The position numbers and the translations under genes were made by a program. Shown piece by piece: positions 46,664 to 57,045 of a stretch of DNA of 64,000 bases. Each line of letters begins with the position of its first letter. The stretch's first letter is position 1. This stretch comes from CAVTJL01 sp963828215. Lineage in GTDB: Bacteria > Pseudomonadota > Alphaproteobacteria > Geminicoccales > Geminicoccaceae. Where the stretch lies: contig CAWHFO010000060.1 in the NCBI GenBank assembly GCA_963828215.1, positions 124,001-188,000 on the forward strand. Reading direction: 5' to 3'. Below the pieces are notes generated by a model. That model saw only the letters and a program-made list of their open reading frames with translations, did not search any database and was not told the origin of the DNA.

Positions 46664-47384
46664 CTCGTCGACGGTGGCGATGCGGTCGAGGGTGCCGGCC
46701 TCGGCCAGACGGCGCGCATCGACGGCGCGGGTGTTGAGGTAGCGGCCGGTGCGGGTCTCGCCGGGGGCCAGGCTGTTGACGGCCACATCGTAGGGGCGGA
46801 GCTGGTCGGCGAGGCAGCGGGTGTAGGCGACGACGCCGGCCTTGGCGGTGGCGTAGACGACGCCGTTGGAGCGGCCGACGAAGGCGGCGATCGAGCTGAT
46901 GGTCAGGATGCGGCCCCGGCGGCGCTCCATCATGCCCTGCGCCACGCGCTGGCAGACGAGGATGGTCGAGAGGAGGTTGCGGTCGAGCACGGCCCGGACG
47001 TCCTCTTCCTTCACGTGGACGGCGTCGTTGGGGTCGGGCCGGCCGCCTTTGGCCGCGATGTCGCCGCCGGCGTTGTGGACCAGGATGTCGATCGGGCCCG
47101 AGCGCCGCCTCGACCTCGGCCACGACACGGTCGACATCGGCGCCGAGGGTGAGGTCGCCGAGCGCGCGACGGGTGGGCACGCCATGGTCGGCGCCGATGG
47201 CCCGGGCCGTCTCGGTGAGGGTGGTGCCCTCGCCATACTCGGCCGGGCCCTGCTCGCGCATGCCGTGGACGCCGACGGCGCAGCCCAGCGCCGCCAGCCG
47301 CTCGGCGAAAGCCCGCCCGAGCCCCCGCCCGGCGCCCGTGACCAGCGCCACCTTGCCCTCGAGCTCCCGCTCCCGCTCGCTCAT
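46565..47384 (-). CDS. Short-chain dehydrogenase/reductase, one frameshift
   Basis: 272 aa after removing one base near 47099. Cofactor loop VALVTGAGRGLGRAFAERLA, HNAGGDIAAKGG after the break, active site YATAKAGVVAYTRCLADQL, and end SGQVLRVDGGAQCWPA. The middle (GMREQGPAEYGEGTTLTETA) resembles SDRs close to 3-hydroxyacyl or 17-beta-hydroxysteroid types. The 3' end is duplicated at 42931-43023. It is divergent from amtB. Confidence 0.78.
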
Positions 47385-47590
47385 CCCCGGCCCTCCTGCC
47401 CGTCGTCCGCCCGCGGCCGCGGCCCCGCCGACACGCCGCCTCGTCCTTATAGGCGAGGCTCCGGACGTCCCGAAGCGCCGGCTGGAGCCGCCCGGGTCTC
47501 GTCCGCCTCGGCGGCTGCGGTCGGGCGAGACCAATTCCTGTACAGAGGTTCACTAAAATTTAGGCTGATGCGCCGAGCGTGCCTCGACTC

Positions 47591-47607
47591 TGCCTAATTT
47601 ATAGGCA
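47591..47607. promoter_or_regulatory. Inverted repeat in the SDR-amtB intergenic region
   Basis: TGCCTA-ATTTA-TAGGCA, perfect 6-bp arms with an AT-rich centre, in the 445-base region between the divergent SDR and amtB genes. A second short dyad GCAGG-GGCA-CCTGC lies at 47621-47634. Either could be an activator or repressor site. Nothing else in 47385-47829 looks coding. Confidence 0.35.
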
Positions 47608-47671
47608 GGTCTTCGAGCTTGCAGGGGCACCTGCGGCTCGGCCGCCGACCTTTTTTCGAAGCGCGCGCGTT

Positions 47672-47687
47672 CGGCACGGTTTTTGTT
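47672..47687 (+). promoter_or_regulatory. Candidate sigma-54 promoter of amtB
   Basis: CGGCACG-GTTT-TTGTT compared with the sigma-54 consensus TGGCACG-N4-TTGCW. The GG of the -24 element is kept, the spacing to the -12 element is exact, and -12 is GT instead of GC. It lies 143 bases before the amtB start. amtB is usually under NtrC/sigma-54 control. Confidence 0.5.
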
Positions 47688-47829
47688 CCGTCGGCACGCG
47701 GGGCGTCCGGCTCGCCGCCGCGGAGGGTGGCGATTGGGCGCCGCAGGTCGGAAACGGCTGCGGGGGTCGGCCTTGTCGATCGAGCCGGCACGAGGCGCTC
47801 GCGGCGCTGCGGGAAATAAAGGAACCGCG

Positions 47830-49131
47830 ATGAGAAGATGGCTGATGCTCGCCCTGGTGGGGCTCGCGACGCTGGCGGCGGTCGACCCGGCGCTGGCGCA
47901 GGATGCGACGGCGGCCGCCAAGCCGACCCTGGACAAGGGCGACACCGCCTGGATGATGACCTCGTCGGCCCTCGTGCTGATGATGACCATCCCCGGCCTC
48001 GCGCTCTTCTACGCCGGCATGGTCAGGAAGAAGAACGTGCTCGCCTGCCTGATGCAGGTGTTCGCGACCACCTGCGTGATCTCGATCGTCTGGATGGTCG
48101 CCGGCTACAGCCTGGCCTTCACGCCGGGCAATGCCTTCATCGGCGATACCAGCCGCTTCTTCCTCCACGGCATGGGCAAGGACGACCTGACGGGGACCAT
48201 TCCCGAGACGGTCTTCATGATGTTCCAGATGACGTTCGCCATCATCACCCCGGCCCTGGCCATCGGCGCCTTCGTCGATCGCATGAAGTTCTCGGCGATG
48301 CTGGTCTTCATGGTGCTCTGGTCATTGATCGTCTACTCGCCGATCGCGCATTGGGTCTGGTCGTCGACCGGCTTCCTCGCCCAGGCCGGCGTGCTGGACT
48401 TCGCCGGCGGCACGGTCGTCCACATCAACGCGGGCGTCGCCGGCCTCGTCGCGGCCCTGCTGGTCGGCAAGCGGCTGGGCTTCCGCCAGGAGCCGATGGA
48501 GCCCCACAACCTGACGCTCACGGTCATCGGAGCCTCTCTCCTCTGGGTCGGCTGGTTCGGCTTCAACGCCGGGTCGGCGGTGGCCGCGGACGGGCGCGCC
48601 GGCATGGCCTTCGCGGTCACCCACATCGCCACCGCCGCCGCGGCGCTGGGCTGGATGTTCGCCGAGTGGATGACCCGCGGCAAGCCCACGGTCCTGGGCA
48701 TCGCCTCGGGCGCGGTCGCCGGCCTCGTCGCCATCACCCCGGCCTCGGGCTTCGTGGCCCCCGGCGGCGCCCTCGTCATCGGCATCGCCGCCGGCGTGAT
48801 CTGCTTCTGGGGCGCCACCGGCCTCAAGAACGCCATGGGCTACGACGACAGCCTCGACTGCTTCGGCGTGCACGGCGTCGGCGGCATCGTCGGGGCGGTG
48901 CTGACCGGCGTCTTCGCCGTCTCGGCGATCGGTGGCACCTCGGGCCTCCTGGAGGGCAACCCGGCCCAGGTGCTGATCCAGTGCAAGGGCATCGCCGCCA
49001 CCATCGTCTGGGACGCGATCGCATCCTTCGTGATCCTCAAGGCGATCGACCTCGTCATGGGCCTTCGGGTCGACAAGGACGTCGAGCGCGAGGGTCTCGA
49101 TCTCGCCCTTCACGGCGAGGTGGTTCAGTAG
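47830..49131 (+). CDS. amtB: Ammonium transporter
   Basis: A 433-aa intact inner-membrane channel of the Amt/Rh family with a cleavable signal (LMLALVGLATLAAVDPALAQ). Eleven helices are evident. The twin-His pore residues lie in GGTVVHINAGVAGLVAALLV and DCFGVHGVGGIVGAVLTGVF. AAGGA precedes ATG 47830. It ends at a strong terminator (49162-49198). Unlike the common arrangement, no glnK/PII gene is next to it. Confidence 0.93.
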   Translation: MRRWLMLALVGLATLAAVDPALAQDATAAAKPTLDKGDTAWMMTSSALVLMMTIPGLALFYAGMVRKKNVLACLMQVFATTCVISIVWMVAGYSLAFTPGNAFIGDTSRFFLHGMGKDDLTGTIPETVFMMFQMTFAIITPALAIGAFVDRMKFSAMLVFMVLWSLIVYSPIAHWVWSSTGFLAQAGVLDFAGGTVVHINAGVAGLVAALLVGKRLGFRQEPMEPHNLTLTVIGASLLWVGWFGFNAGSAVAADGRAGMAFAVTHIATAAAALGWMFAEWMTRGKPTVLGIASGAVAGLVAITPASGFVAPGGALVIGIAAGVICFWGATGLKNAMGYDDSLDCFGVHGVGGIVGAVLTGVFAVSAIGGTSGLLEGNPAQVLIQCKGIAATIVWDAIASFVILKAIDLVMGLRVDKDVEREGLDLALHGEVVQ

Positions 49132-49161
49132 CCTCCCCCGGCCCACCTCGACCGTCGAAGC

Positions 49162-49198
49162 GATCGCCGCCCGCCTGCCCGGGCGGCGATCCCCTTTT
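49162..49198 (+). terminator. Intrinsic terminator of amtB
   Basis: GATCGCCGCCCG (49162-49173) and CGGGCGGCGATC (49180-49191) form a perfect 12-bp stem with a six-base loop, followed by CCCTTTT. Confidence 0.8.
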
Positions 49199-49256
49199 CA
49201 GCTTCGGGGCGGGGCCGGGGCTTGGGTCCGGGCCCCCGGCGCGCTAGGCTCGCCGC

Positions 49257-49961
49257 ATGAGCCCCGATGAGCTTTCTTCTGCCCGAGGCGAGCTCGATGG
49301 CCTCGCCGCCCTGGCCTTCGGCGCCGATGGCGCCGTCGCCGCGACCCGCCTCGAGGCGGGCGTGGCGCTCGCCGCCGCGGCCCTCCTCGCCGGCACGGGC
49401 CCGGAGCGCATCGGCCGCCTGCCCGATGCGGCGGGACCGGGCTCCATCGTTCTTCAGAAGGGCCACGCGGTGCGGCTCGGAGCACCGCTGACGGCGCTTC
49501 TCCGCCTCGCCGGCGCCCTGCCGGTCGAGGTGGGCACGGTCGAGAGCTGCACGGCCACCGAGCTCGGGGCGGCCCTCGGCGACACGGCGGCCGGGGCCCT
49601 CTTCCATGTCGGCGCCACGGCGCCGGCCGGAGGGTTGCTCGACCTGCCCGCGGTGAGCTGGGCCTGCCGGAGCGCCGGCAAGCCCCTGATGGTCGTCGAT
49701 GCCGCGTCGGGCAACTGGGCGGCCTGGCTCGATGCCGGGGCGGCGCTGGTCGTGCTCGACGTCGAGGCGGGCCTGGGCGGTGCCGAGGGTTCTCTCATCC
49801 TCGGCCGGCGGCCCTGGATCGACGCCGTGGCCGCGCAGCGGGGGGGCATCGGCGCCGCGCTCCTCGCCGGCCCCCGCCAGACGGCGGCCATCGAGGCAGC
49901 GCTCGCCGCCCGCTATCCGTCCGGCCAGATCGTCCTCAGCGGGGCATCTCGACCCGCCTGA
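49257..49961 (+). CDS. SelA-like (PLP-fold) protein lacking the PLP lysine
   Basis: A 234-aa protein resembling the central part of SelA/D-glucosaminate-6-phosphate ammonia-lyase-like proteins: RLEAGVALAAAALLAGTG, SIVLQKGHAVRLGAPLTALL, GALFHVGATAPAGGLLDLP, KPLMVVDAASGNWAAWLDAG. Where the family has an FSGxKxLGGPQ motif with the Schiff-base lysine, this protein reads VVLDVEAGLGGAEGSLILGR with no lysine. It is also about half the usual length. It is probably not a PLP enzyme. Identification is by pattern and moderately sure. Confidence 0.55.
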   Translation: MSPDELSSARGELDGLAALAFGADGAVAATRLEAGVALAAAALLAGTGPERIGRLPDAAGPGSIVLQKGHAVRLGAPLTALLRLAGALPVEVGTVESCTATELGAALGDTAAGALFHVGATAPAGGLLDLPAVSWACRSAGKPLMVVDAASGNWAAWLDAGAALVVLDVEAGLGGAEGSLILGRRPWIDAVAAQRGGIGAALLAGPRQTAAIEAALAARYPSGQIVLSGASRPA

Positions 49962-49976
49962 AGGGCAGCCTCGCGC

Positions 49977-51235
49977 TCATGGGGCAGGCTGGCGTCGGGC
50001 GTGGGGCAGAGAGCCTTGCCGGCCGATCAGGGCGAGGCTCAGCGGGCCGAGCAGGGCGCCCGCGCCGATGACGGCAAAAGCAACACTCCAGGCGAGCATC
50101 GTCCGGCTGCCGAGAGCGTCGAGGACGGCGCCGGAGGCGAGCGGGCAGAGGAGGGCGCCGAGCGAGCCCAAGAACGTCTGGACGGCGATCGTCCCGCCGC
50201 GCAGCTCGGGCCGGGCAGCAGCGAGCGTGCCCACGGTGAGGGCGGCGCTGTCCAGCATGACGAAGGCGGCATAGATCGCGGCGATCGCCAGCGTCAGCGG
50301 GAAGGGCAGTGCCGCCGAAAGGCCGATCAGGCAGGCCAGGAGGGCCGAGACGGTCATCAGGAGCCCGACCGTGCGGGCGCGACCGAAGTGCTCCGCCAGC
50401 TCGTTCCCGAAGATGCTGGCCGGCAGGCCGATGAGCAGAAGCCCGGTCGCCGCCAGCGCCACGAGGCCGGGTCGGGCGGTCCCGCCGCTCCCGAGGGCCG
50501 CCCACGTCAAGAAGGCCACGATCCAGGTGCGAAAGCCGAACAGCTCCCAGCAGTGGCCGGCATATCCCAGGATGTAGGCGAGGGCCCGCCGCTGGGCCAG
50601 CACGGGGCGGAGGTCGAGCATGGGCGGGCGTGGTGCCCGACCGGGTCGCTCGGGGCCAGGAAGGCCAGCGCCACGAGGCCGCCCGACGGCAGCATGCCGC
50701 TGGCGACGAAGGCGAGGCGCCAGTCGGCGAGGCCGGCCAGGAGCCCGGCCATGCCCATCGAGAGGGCCGTGCCGACCGAGTAGACCGCCGTGTAGACGGC
50801 CTGGGCGCGGCCCTGGCGCGGCCCGTCCGTCCGGTCGGTCAGCGCCTTGAGGCCGGGCATGTAGGTGGCGGCGATCCCCACCCCGGAGAGCATTCGCCAG
50901 GCCAGCGCCGACCAGAAGCCCTCTGCCTGCACGGCAAAACCCAGCCCGGCCGCGGCCGAGACGATGCAGCCCAGCACGATCACCCGGCGGGCGTCGATCC
51001 GGTCGGTGACGGCCACCGCGAAGGGGGCCACCACCGCATAGGAGAGATAGCCGATGCCCGAGATCCAGCCGGCTTCCCGGTTGCTCAGCGACCAATCGAC
51101 GAGAAAGCCCGGGATCAGCGCCTGGAAGGTCATGTTGCCGGCGAGCCCGAGAACGAGGACGAGGCTGAGCGTCGCCGTCGTGGCCGCCCCGCCCGCGGCC
51201 GGCTTTCTATTCGTCTCGGGGTGTCGCCCGGTCAT
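49977..51235 (-). CDS. MFS transporter, one frameshift
   Basis: About 418-419 aa after correcting a break near 50640. The first half gives LSLVLVLGLAGNMTFQALIP, GWISGIGYLSYAVVAPFAVA and TDRIDARRVIVLGCIVSAAA, the usual 'motif A' region of the major facilitator superfamily. The second half continues LDLRPVLAQRRALAYILGYA to the stop. Twelve helices are plausible. Substrate unknown. ATG 51235 overlaps no other gene and is divergent from DUF4170. Confidence 0.78.
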
Positions 51236-51319
51236 GCCGCGACGGCGTCTATCGCCGATCCCCGGCCCTGCGCTATCCAGGACTCCGCATCGACGCGCTG
51301 CCGTCACGAGGGACCTGCC

Positions 51320-51553
51320 ATGGCGACGCAGCTTCTCCATCTCGTCCTCGGCGGCGAGGTCAAGGACCCGCAAGGCAGCGAGTTCGTCGATCTCGACCGC
51401 CTCGACATCGTCGGCGTCTTCCCCAACTATGCCGAGGCCTACAAGGCCTGGCGCGCCAAGGCCCAGGCCTCGGTCGACCAGGCCAATGTCCGCTATTTCG
51501 TCGTTCATCTCCATCGGCTGCTGGAGCCGGAGGCGACCGGCAAGCAAGGATAG
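51320..51553 (+). CDS. DUF4170 protein
   Basis: A 77-aa protein: QLLHLVLGGEVKDPQGSEFV, DLDRLDIVGVFPNYAEAYKA, YFVVHLHRLLEPE. This is the DUF4170 family, short and nearly restricted to Alphaproteobacteria, with unknown function. It supports the taxonomic placement of the window. ATG 51320 was chosen because the family starts with this motif; the longer open frame upstream is antisense to the MFS gene. Confidence 0.85.
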   Translation: MATQLLHLVLGGEVKDPQGSEFVDLDRLDIVGVFPNYAEAYKAWRAKAQASVDQANVRYFVVHLHRLLEPEATGKQG

Positions 51554-51584
51554 CTCGGCCAGAGACGGCGAGCAGCGGCGCTGC

Positions 51585-53322
51585 CTACGCCGCACTCTCC
51601 CTCGCGACCGAATGGACCGGGACTGCAGTGTCGAGACCTTTGATCGCGCGCGGGCCGAGTGAGACAAGGCGGATCCTGTCGCGCACCGCCCGCGCGAGGG
51701 TCGGATCGACGAGGATCTGGCCGTCCGCAGCCATGGCGCAAAGGCGGGAGGCGAGATTCACGACGCTGCCGATAGCCGTGTACTCCAGCCGGCTCTCGGT
51801 GCCGATCCGGCCGACCGTCGCGGGGCCCATGGCCGCGCCTACACCGAACCCGATGGTGTGACCCAGCGTCCGCCATCGCGCGACAAGGTCCTGGACGGCC
51901 CGCTGCATGTCCCCGGTCATGGCGACCGCCCGGCCCGCGGGATCATGGCAGGGGACGGGCGCATTGAGCAGCACCATGAGCCCGTCGCCCGAGAAGCTCG
52001 TCAGCGTGGCCTCGTGACGGGTGATGACGGAGCCGAGCGTCTCGTAATACTCCCCGAGCACCTGCATGATCTCGTCGGGGCCGGCGCGGGCCGAGAAGGC
52101 GGTGAAGCCGCGCAGGTCGCAGAAGACGACGACCACCTCGACGCGTTGGTTGACGAGCAGGGAATCGTTTCCGGCGCGCTCCACCATGTCGGCGACCTGC
52201 GGGGCGAGAAACCGCTTGAGGCGACCGATCCTTTCCGAGCGCTCCTGCGAGACGGCCAGCTCTTCCGCCATGCGGTTGAAGCGATCCGCCAACCGCTCGA
52301 ACTCGTCGCCGGAGGCGAATCGCGAGCCGGTGCCGGAAGTCTCCTGCGCCGATCCGTTCCGCGCCTTCCTCGAGAATGCGGATGGGGCCAGCTATCCAAC
52401 GGGCCAGAAATAGGGCGAGGAGCCCGGCCAACCCCGTGCCCCCGAGGACGAGCAGACCCGTTCGCCAGAGGGCGAAGCGGATCGGGGCGAACGCCTCGGC
52501 CACGGGCTGCTCCACGAAAACCTCCCAGCCGGTACCCGGGATGGGAGCAACAGCCACGACGGCGAGCTCGCCATCCAGATTCTCGGTGACGGCGGTCCCG
52601 CCGGTTGTCGTTGCCGCCTCGTGAAGCCTCCTGGTAGATGCCAGCGTGGCTCCATCAGCCCCGCGTAGCACTCGGCTGATATCGGGGTGTGCGATCAGCC
52701 GCTTCAATCCGTCCAGGATGAAGGCATGCCCGGTTGTGCCAACGCGGATCGCAAGAATCACATCCCAGATGAGCTTCAGGTTGATCTCGGCAACAGCGAC
52801 GCCGGCTGCACGGCGGTTGCCTGCGACCGCGAGGGTCACGAACGGCTCGGATCCGCCATGGTAGGTGATCGGACCGTACCAGACGCCTGCTGACCGGGCC
52901 CCGGCCACTGGCGGGTCGGCCGCGCGGTCTATCCCGCTCGATCGTCGTTCCAAGTCGACGCGAGAGACATAAAGCCGCTCGATCCCGTTGCCATCGACGA
53001 GCGTGATGCTGACGACGGCCGGTACCTGACGCAGAACGCCCAGGGCGGTCCATCGGTGCGCGTCGTCGCCATCCCCCGACCAGGCCTGTTGCACGGTCCA
53101 GCCGAGCTGGCCCGCGATGCCGCCAAGGAAGCCCTGGGCTCGAGCTGCTGCAGACGCAACTTGGGTCCGAAGCCGGTCATCCAGCATTGCACGCTGGTCG
53201 CGCAGGCCGAACCAAGCCTCGCTGGCCCCGCTCGCCAGAAGCGGGACAGTGACGGCAACGAACAAAACAAGAAAGTACTTTTGGAAGAGGCTGCGTCGCC
53301 AGCGGAAAATCTGGCGAGGCAT
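51585..53322 (-). CDS. Receptor-type class III adenylate cyclase (CACHE-HAMP-cyclase), one frameshift
   Basis: 578 aa after removing one C near 52330. An N-terminal helix (KYFLVLFVAVTVPLLASGAS) is followed by a periplasmic dCACHE-like domain (about 45-300), a second helix (TGLLVLGGTGLAGLLALFLA), a HAMP domain, and a class III cyclase domain. The latter has VVVVFCDLRGFTAFSARAGP (first metal Asp), LTSFSGDGLMVLLN (second Asp) and LEYTAIGSVVNLASRLCAMA. It should make cAMP in response to a periplasmic ligand. The gene lies 43 bases after a periplasmic binding protein gene and is probably co-transcribed with it. Confidence 0.82.
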
Positions 53323-53365
53323 TTCTAAGAAGCCATGTTGGAGACACCAGGCGAGGATGCCGGCA

Positions 53366-54377
53366 TCACTCGATCACCTTGCTCGCGAGAAGCAGCAGAC
53401 TCGGCGGGACGTCCACACCCAGCTTCCTTGCCGTCCTGAGGTTGATCGACAGCTGGTAGGTGGCCGGCTGCTCGATCGGCAGCTCGGCCGGGCTTGCTCC
53501 GTGGAGAACCCGGTCGACGAAGTATGCGAGACGACGAGTCAATGCCTCATAGTCCGTCGAGTAGGACATCAGGATGCCGTCGTCGGTGAACCAGCTGCCC
53601 CAGGCCATCGACGGGAGGCCGCGCTCGAGCGCCAGGGCGGCGAGTCGGGACGATGCTGCCGCAAGCACGACGTCAGGAAGCACGAAGATGGCCTCTGCTC
53701 GGTCTGCCGCGATCGCTGAGAACGCCGCATCGAGATCGGACTCCTGCCTGACAGGATAGGCGGTCGCGCTGATGCCGAAGCGGTGCGCCGCGCGCTGCGG
53801 TGTCCTGCTCGAAAGGCAGATAGGAGACGTCGGGGTTGGCGAGGACTGCGAGCTTCTTGAGGCGGGGGAGCAGCTCGATCAGGAGCTCGAGCCGCTTGGC
53901 CGTCAGCTCGGTGGCATAGTAGCTGACGCCAGTAACGTTGCCGCCGGGCGCTGCCAAGCTTTTCGCCAAGCCTGAGGCCACGGGATCTCCACTGATGATG
54001 CTCACGATCGGAATCGCGGTCGTCGTCGCGCGCGCCGCGTGCGCGCCGGGCTCGCTGTTACTTACGATGACGTCGACCGGGACGCCCGCGAGCTCATGGG
54101 CCGCCTTCCGCTGACCGGCGTAGCCACCGTTGGCACTCCGGCACTCGAGGAGGAAGGTCTTGCCCGGCACCTGGCCGATCTCACGCAGGCCCTCGAGGAA
54201 CGGGCCCGAGGGGGTCATGAGATAGTCCGACCCACAAGGCCCCCAGGCCAGCACCCCGACTCGTGGCAGATCTTTCGAGGCGGGCTGCCCCGCAGCCGGA
54301 GCGACAACGGTCGATGCGAGAGCGCAGACGAGCCCGAGCAGGTGACGGGCCCGAGCCGACAGGAGCATAGGATGCAT
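53366..54377 (-). CDS. ABC-type periplasmic binding protein (TrpX/DUF534 family), one frameshift
   Basis: 336 aa after removing one base near 53795. Signal peptide LLGLVCALASTVVAPAAG. Family runs: DLPRVGVLAWGPCGSDYLMT, FLEGLREIGQVPGKTFLLEC, VDVIVSNSEPGAHAARATTT, TAIPIVSIISGDPVASGLAK, and GGNVTGVSYYATELTAKRLE. The final part FVLPDVVLAAASSRLAALAL to the stop is in another frame. GGGAGG precedes ATG 54377. There is no ABC permease or ATPase gene next to it; its neighbour is a receptor adenylate cyclase, which suggests a sensory role. Confidence 0.78.
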
Positions 54378-54702
54378 CGTCCCGACCTCCCCTCGGCGGG
54401 ACAAGAAAGACCGTGTCCCGCGGAAAGCGCCGATGGGCGCGACCTTGGTTTCGAGCACGACCTAAAGCTTGGACCAGGATCACTATACGTCGGTTGCTTT
54501 CGCAAGTCATCGGTGACGCATGCGCGGCAAGGGGGTCATGGGCCGATCGTCGCCGGGTCGGGCCAGCTCACCGACACCGACAGCTGGGGATACACTCGGC
54601 ATCGGTAGTCATCTCCTTTCACGTCGCCCGCCGAGGTTGCGCCGCCGCCGACGATCGGGCATTGGCAAGGGAGCCCGGCAACGCGGGTGGAGGGAGGTCG
54701 GC
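54378..54702. other. Divergent intergenic region
   Basis: No supported gene. It must contain the promoters of the leftward binding protein-cyclase operon and the rightward catabolic operon. GAGGGAGG before ATG 54703 is a strong ribosome binding site. Confidence 0.35.
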
Positions 54703-55854
54703 ATGAGCCAGCGGCGCCTCGGCATCGTCATGCACGGGATCACCGGGCGGATGGGGATGAACCAGCATCTGGTCCGCTCCATTCTCGCGATCCGCGCCCA
54801 GGGCGGGGTGCGGCTCGCCAATGGCGACACGGTGATGCCGGATCCCCTGCTGGTCGGGCGCGACGCCAAGAAGCTCGAGGCGCTGGCCGAGGCGCACGGG
54901 CTGCAGCGCTGGACGACGGACCTCGACGCGGCCCTCGCCAGCCCGGGCGACACGCTTTTCTTCGACGCCGCCTCGACCGACGGCCGGGCCGCCATCCTCA
55001 GGAAGGCGATCGCCGCCGGCAAGAATGTCTATTGCGAGAAGCCCGTGGCCGCGACGCTGGCCGATGCGCTGGACCTGGTGCGGCTCGCCGGGGCCAAGGG
55101 CATCAAGCACGGCGTCGTCCAGGACAAGCTTTTTCTCCCTGGGCTGAGGAAGCTCCGGATGCTGCGCGATTCGGGGTTTTTCGGGCGCATCCTCTCCGTG
55201 AGGGGCGAGTTCGGCTACTGGGTGTTCGAGGGCGACTGGCAGGCGGCGCAGCGGCCCTCCTGGAACTACAAGAAGGCGGAAGGCGGCGGCATCATCCTCG
55301 ATATGCTCTGCCACTGGCGCTACGTGCTGGACGACCTGTTCGGCGAGGTCCGGGCCGTGTCCTGCCTCGGCGCCACCCACGTGCCGGAGCGCGTGGACGA
55401 GCAGGGCCGGCGCTATGCGGCCGATGCGGACGATGCGGCCTATGCCACCTTCGAGCTCGAGGGCGGGGTGGTCGCCCAGATCAACAGCTCCTGGTGCGTG
55501 CGCGTGCGGCGCGACGACCTCGTCACCTTCCAGGTCGACGGCACGCTGGGCTCGGCGGTGGCCGGCCTCACCCGATGCCTCACCCAGGCACGGGTCAACA
55601 CGCCGCGGCCGGTCTGGAATCCCGACCAGCAGCAGACGATCGACTTCATGAAGGACTGGCAGGAGGTCCCGGACAACGAGGCTTTCGAGAACGGCTTCAA
55701 GGTCCAGTGGGAGCTTTTTGTCCGTCACCTGATGGAGGACGCGCCGTTCCGCTGGGGCCTGCTCGAGGGGGCCAAGGGCGTCCAGCTGGCGGAGCTCGGC
55801 ATGCGGAGCTGGGCCGAGCGGCGCTGGCTCGACGTGCCGCCGCTGGAGGTGTGA
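54703..55854 (+). CDS. Gfo/Idh/MocA-family dehydrogenase
   Basis: A 383-aa intact oxidoreductase. The N-terminus RRLGIVMHGITGRMGMNQHL is a divergent Rossmann motif of the subgroup found with DUF993 genes. The catalytic Lys is in KNVYCEKPVAATLADALDLV, and the substrate domain has GIKHGVVQDKLFLPGLRKL and GGGIILDMLCHWRYVLDDLF. It heads a rightward operon of seven genes with short gaps. The operon probably degrades a sugar or polyol derivative imported by TctCBA. Confidence 0.85.
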   Translation: MSQRRLGIVMHGITGRMGMNQHLVRSILAIRAQGGVRLANGDTVMPDPLLVGRDAKKLEALAEAHGLQRWTTDLDAALASPGDTLFFDAASTDGRAAILRKAIAAGKNVYCEKPVAATLADALDLVRLAGAKGIKHGVVQDKLFLPGLRKLRMLRDSGFFGRILSVRGEFGYWVFEGDWQAAQRPSWNYKKAEGGGIILDMLCHWRYVLDDLFGEVRAVSCLGATHVPERVDEQGRRYAADADDAAYATFELEGGVVAQINSSWCVRVRRDDLVTFQVDGTLGSAVAGLTRCLTQARVNTPRPVWNPDQQQTIDFMKDWQEVPDNEAFENGFKVQWELFVRHLMEDAPFRWGLLEGAKGVQLAELGMRSWAERRWLDVPPLEV

Positions 55855-55857
55855 GCG

Positions 55858-57023
55858 ATGACCTTTATCCGACTGCCACGGCCGGACCGCAGCATGGAGC
55901 TGTACGAGGTCGGGCCGGCCGCCGACCTGCCGACGCGCGCGCAAGGGCCGCTTCGACCGCATCGCCTTCGCCGCCGCCCATGTCGTCCACGACCCGCTGG
56001 CCGACCACGATCCCTGGCTCGACGTCGCCGTCGACTGGGAGGCGACGCTCGCCTATCGCCGCCACCTCTGGGGCCTGGGGTTCGGGGTGGCCGAGGCGAT
56101 GGACACCGCCCAGCGCGGCATGGGGCTCGACTGGCCGAGCGCGCAGGAGCTGATCCGCCGCTCGGTCGCCGAGGCGCGGACGGTGCCCGGCGCCGTCGTC
56201 TTCTCGGGCGCCGGCACGGACCATCTGCCGCCGGCCGATGCCCGGACCCTCGACGAGGTGATCGCCGCCTACGAGGAGCAGGTCTCCGCCGTCGAGGCGG
56301 TGGGCGGGCGGATCATCCTGATGGCGAGCCGGGCGCTGGCCGCCTGCGCCCGGGGCCCCGAGGACTATGCCCGGGTCTATGGGCGGGTCCTGGCGCAGGT
56401 CCGGGAGCCCGTCATCATCCACTGGCTGGGCGAGATGTTCGACCCGGCGCTCGCCGGCTACTGGGGCGCGAAGGACCACTGGCAGGCGATGGACACCTGC
56501 CTCGCCGTCCTGGTCGAGCACGCCGCCAAGATCGACGGCATCAAGATCTCTCTGCTCTCGAAAGAGAAAGAAATCCTCATGCGCCGCCGGCTGCCGGCCG
56601 GGGTGCGCATGTATACGGGCGACGACTTCAACTATGCCGAGCTGATCGCCGGGGACGAGCAGGGTTACTCGGACGCGCTGCTGGGCATCCTCGACACCAT
56701 CGCCCCGGTGGCGAGCGCCGCCTTGACGGCCCTGGCCGCGGGCGACCGGGCCCGGTTCGACAGCGCTCCTCGAGCCGACGGTGCCGCTCTCCCGCCACAT
56801 CTTCGAGGCGCCCACCCGCTTCTACAAGACGGGCGTCGTCTTCATGGCCTGGCTCAACGGCCATCAGCGCAATTTCACCATGCTGGGCGGCCAGGAGAGC
56901 GCCCGCTCGATCCTGCACCTGGCCGAGCTGTTTCGACTGGCCGACCGGGCCGGCCTGCTGCGCGATCCCGAGCTTGCGGTAGCCCGGCTCACGAAGCTGC
57001 TCGACGTTCACGGCGTCGGCTGA
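55858..57023 (+). CDS. DUF993 protein (dihydrodipicolinate synthase-like TIM barrel), two frameshifts
   Basis: 387 aa after removing single bases near 55945 and 56765. Runs: GLGFGVAEAMDTAQRGMGLD, VVFSGAGTDHLPPADARTLD, EPVIIHWLGEMFDPALAGYW, KIDGIKISLLSKEKEILMRR (central Lys), FEAPTRFYKTGVVFMAWLNG. DUF993 is a Class I aldolase-like TIM barrel, often next to Gfo/Idh dehydrogenases and sugar isomerases. GGAGG lies eight bases before ATG 55858. An aldolase or lyase acting on a keto-sugar is a reasonable inference. Confidence 0.78.
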
Positions 57024-57045
57024 GACCGAGCAGGAGAAAAGAAAA

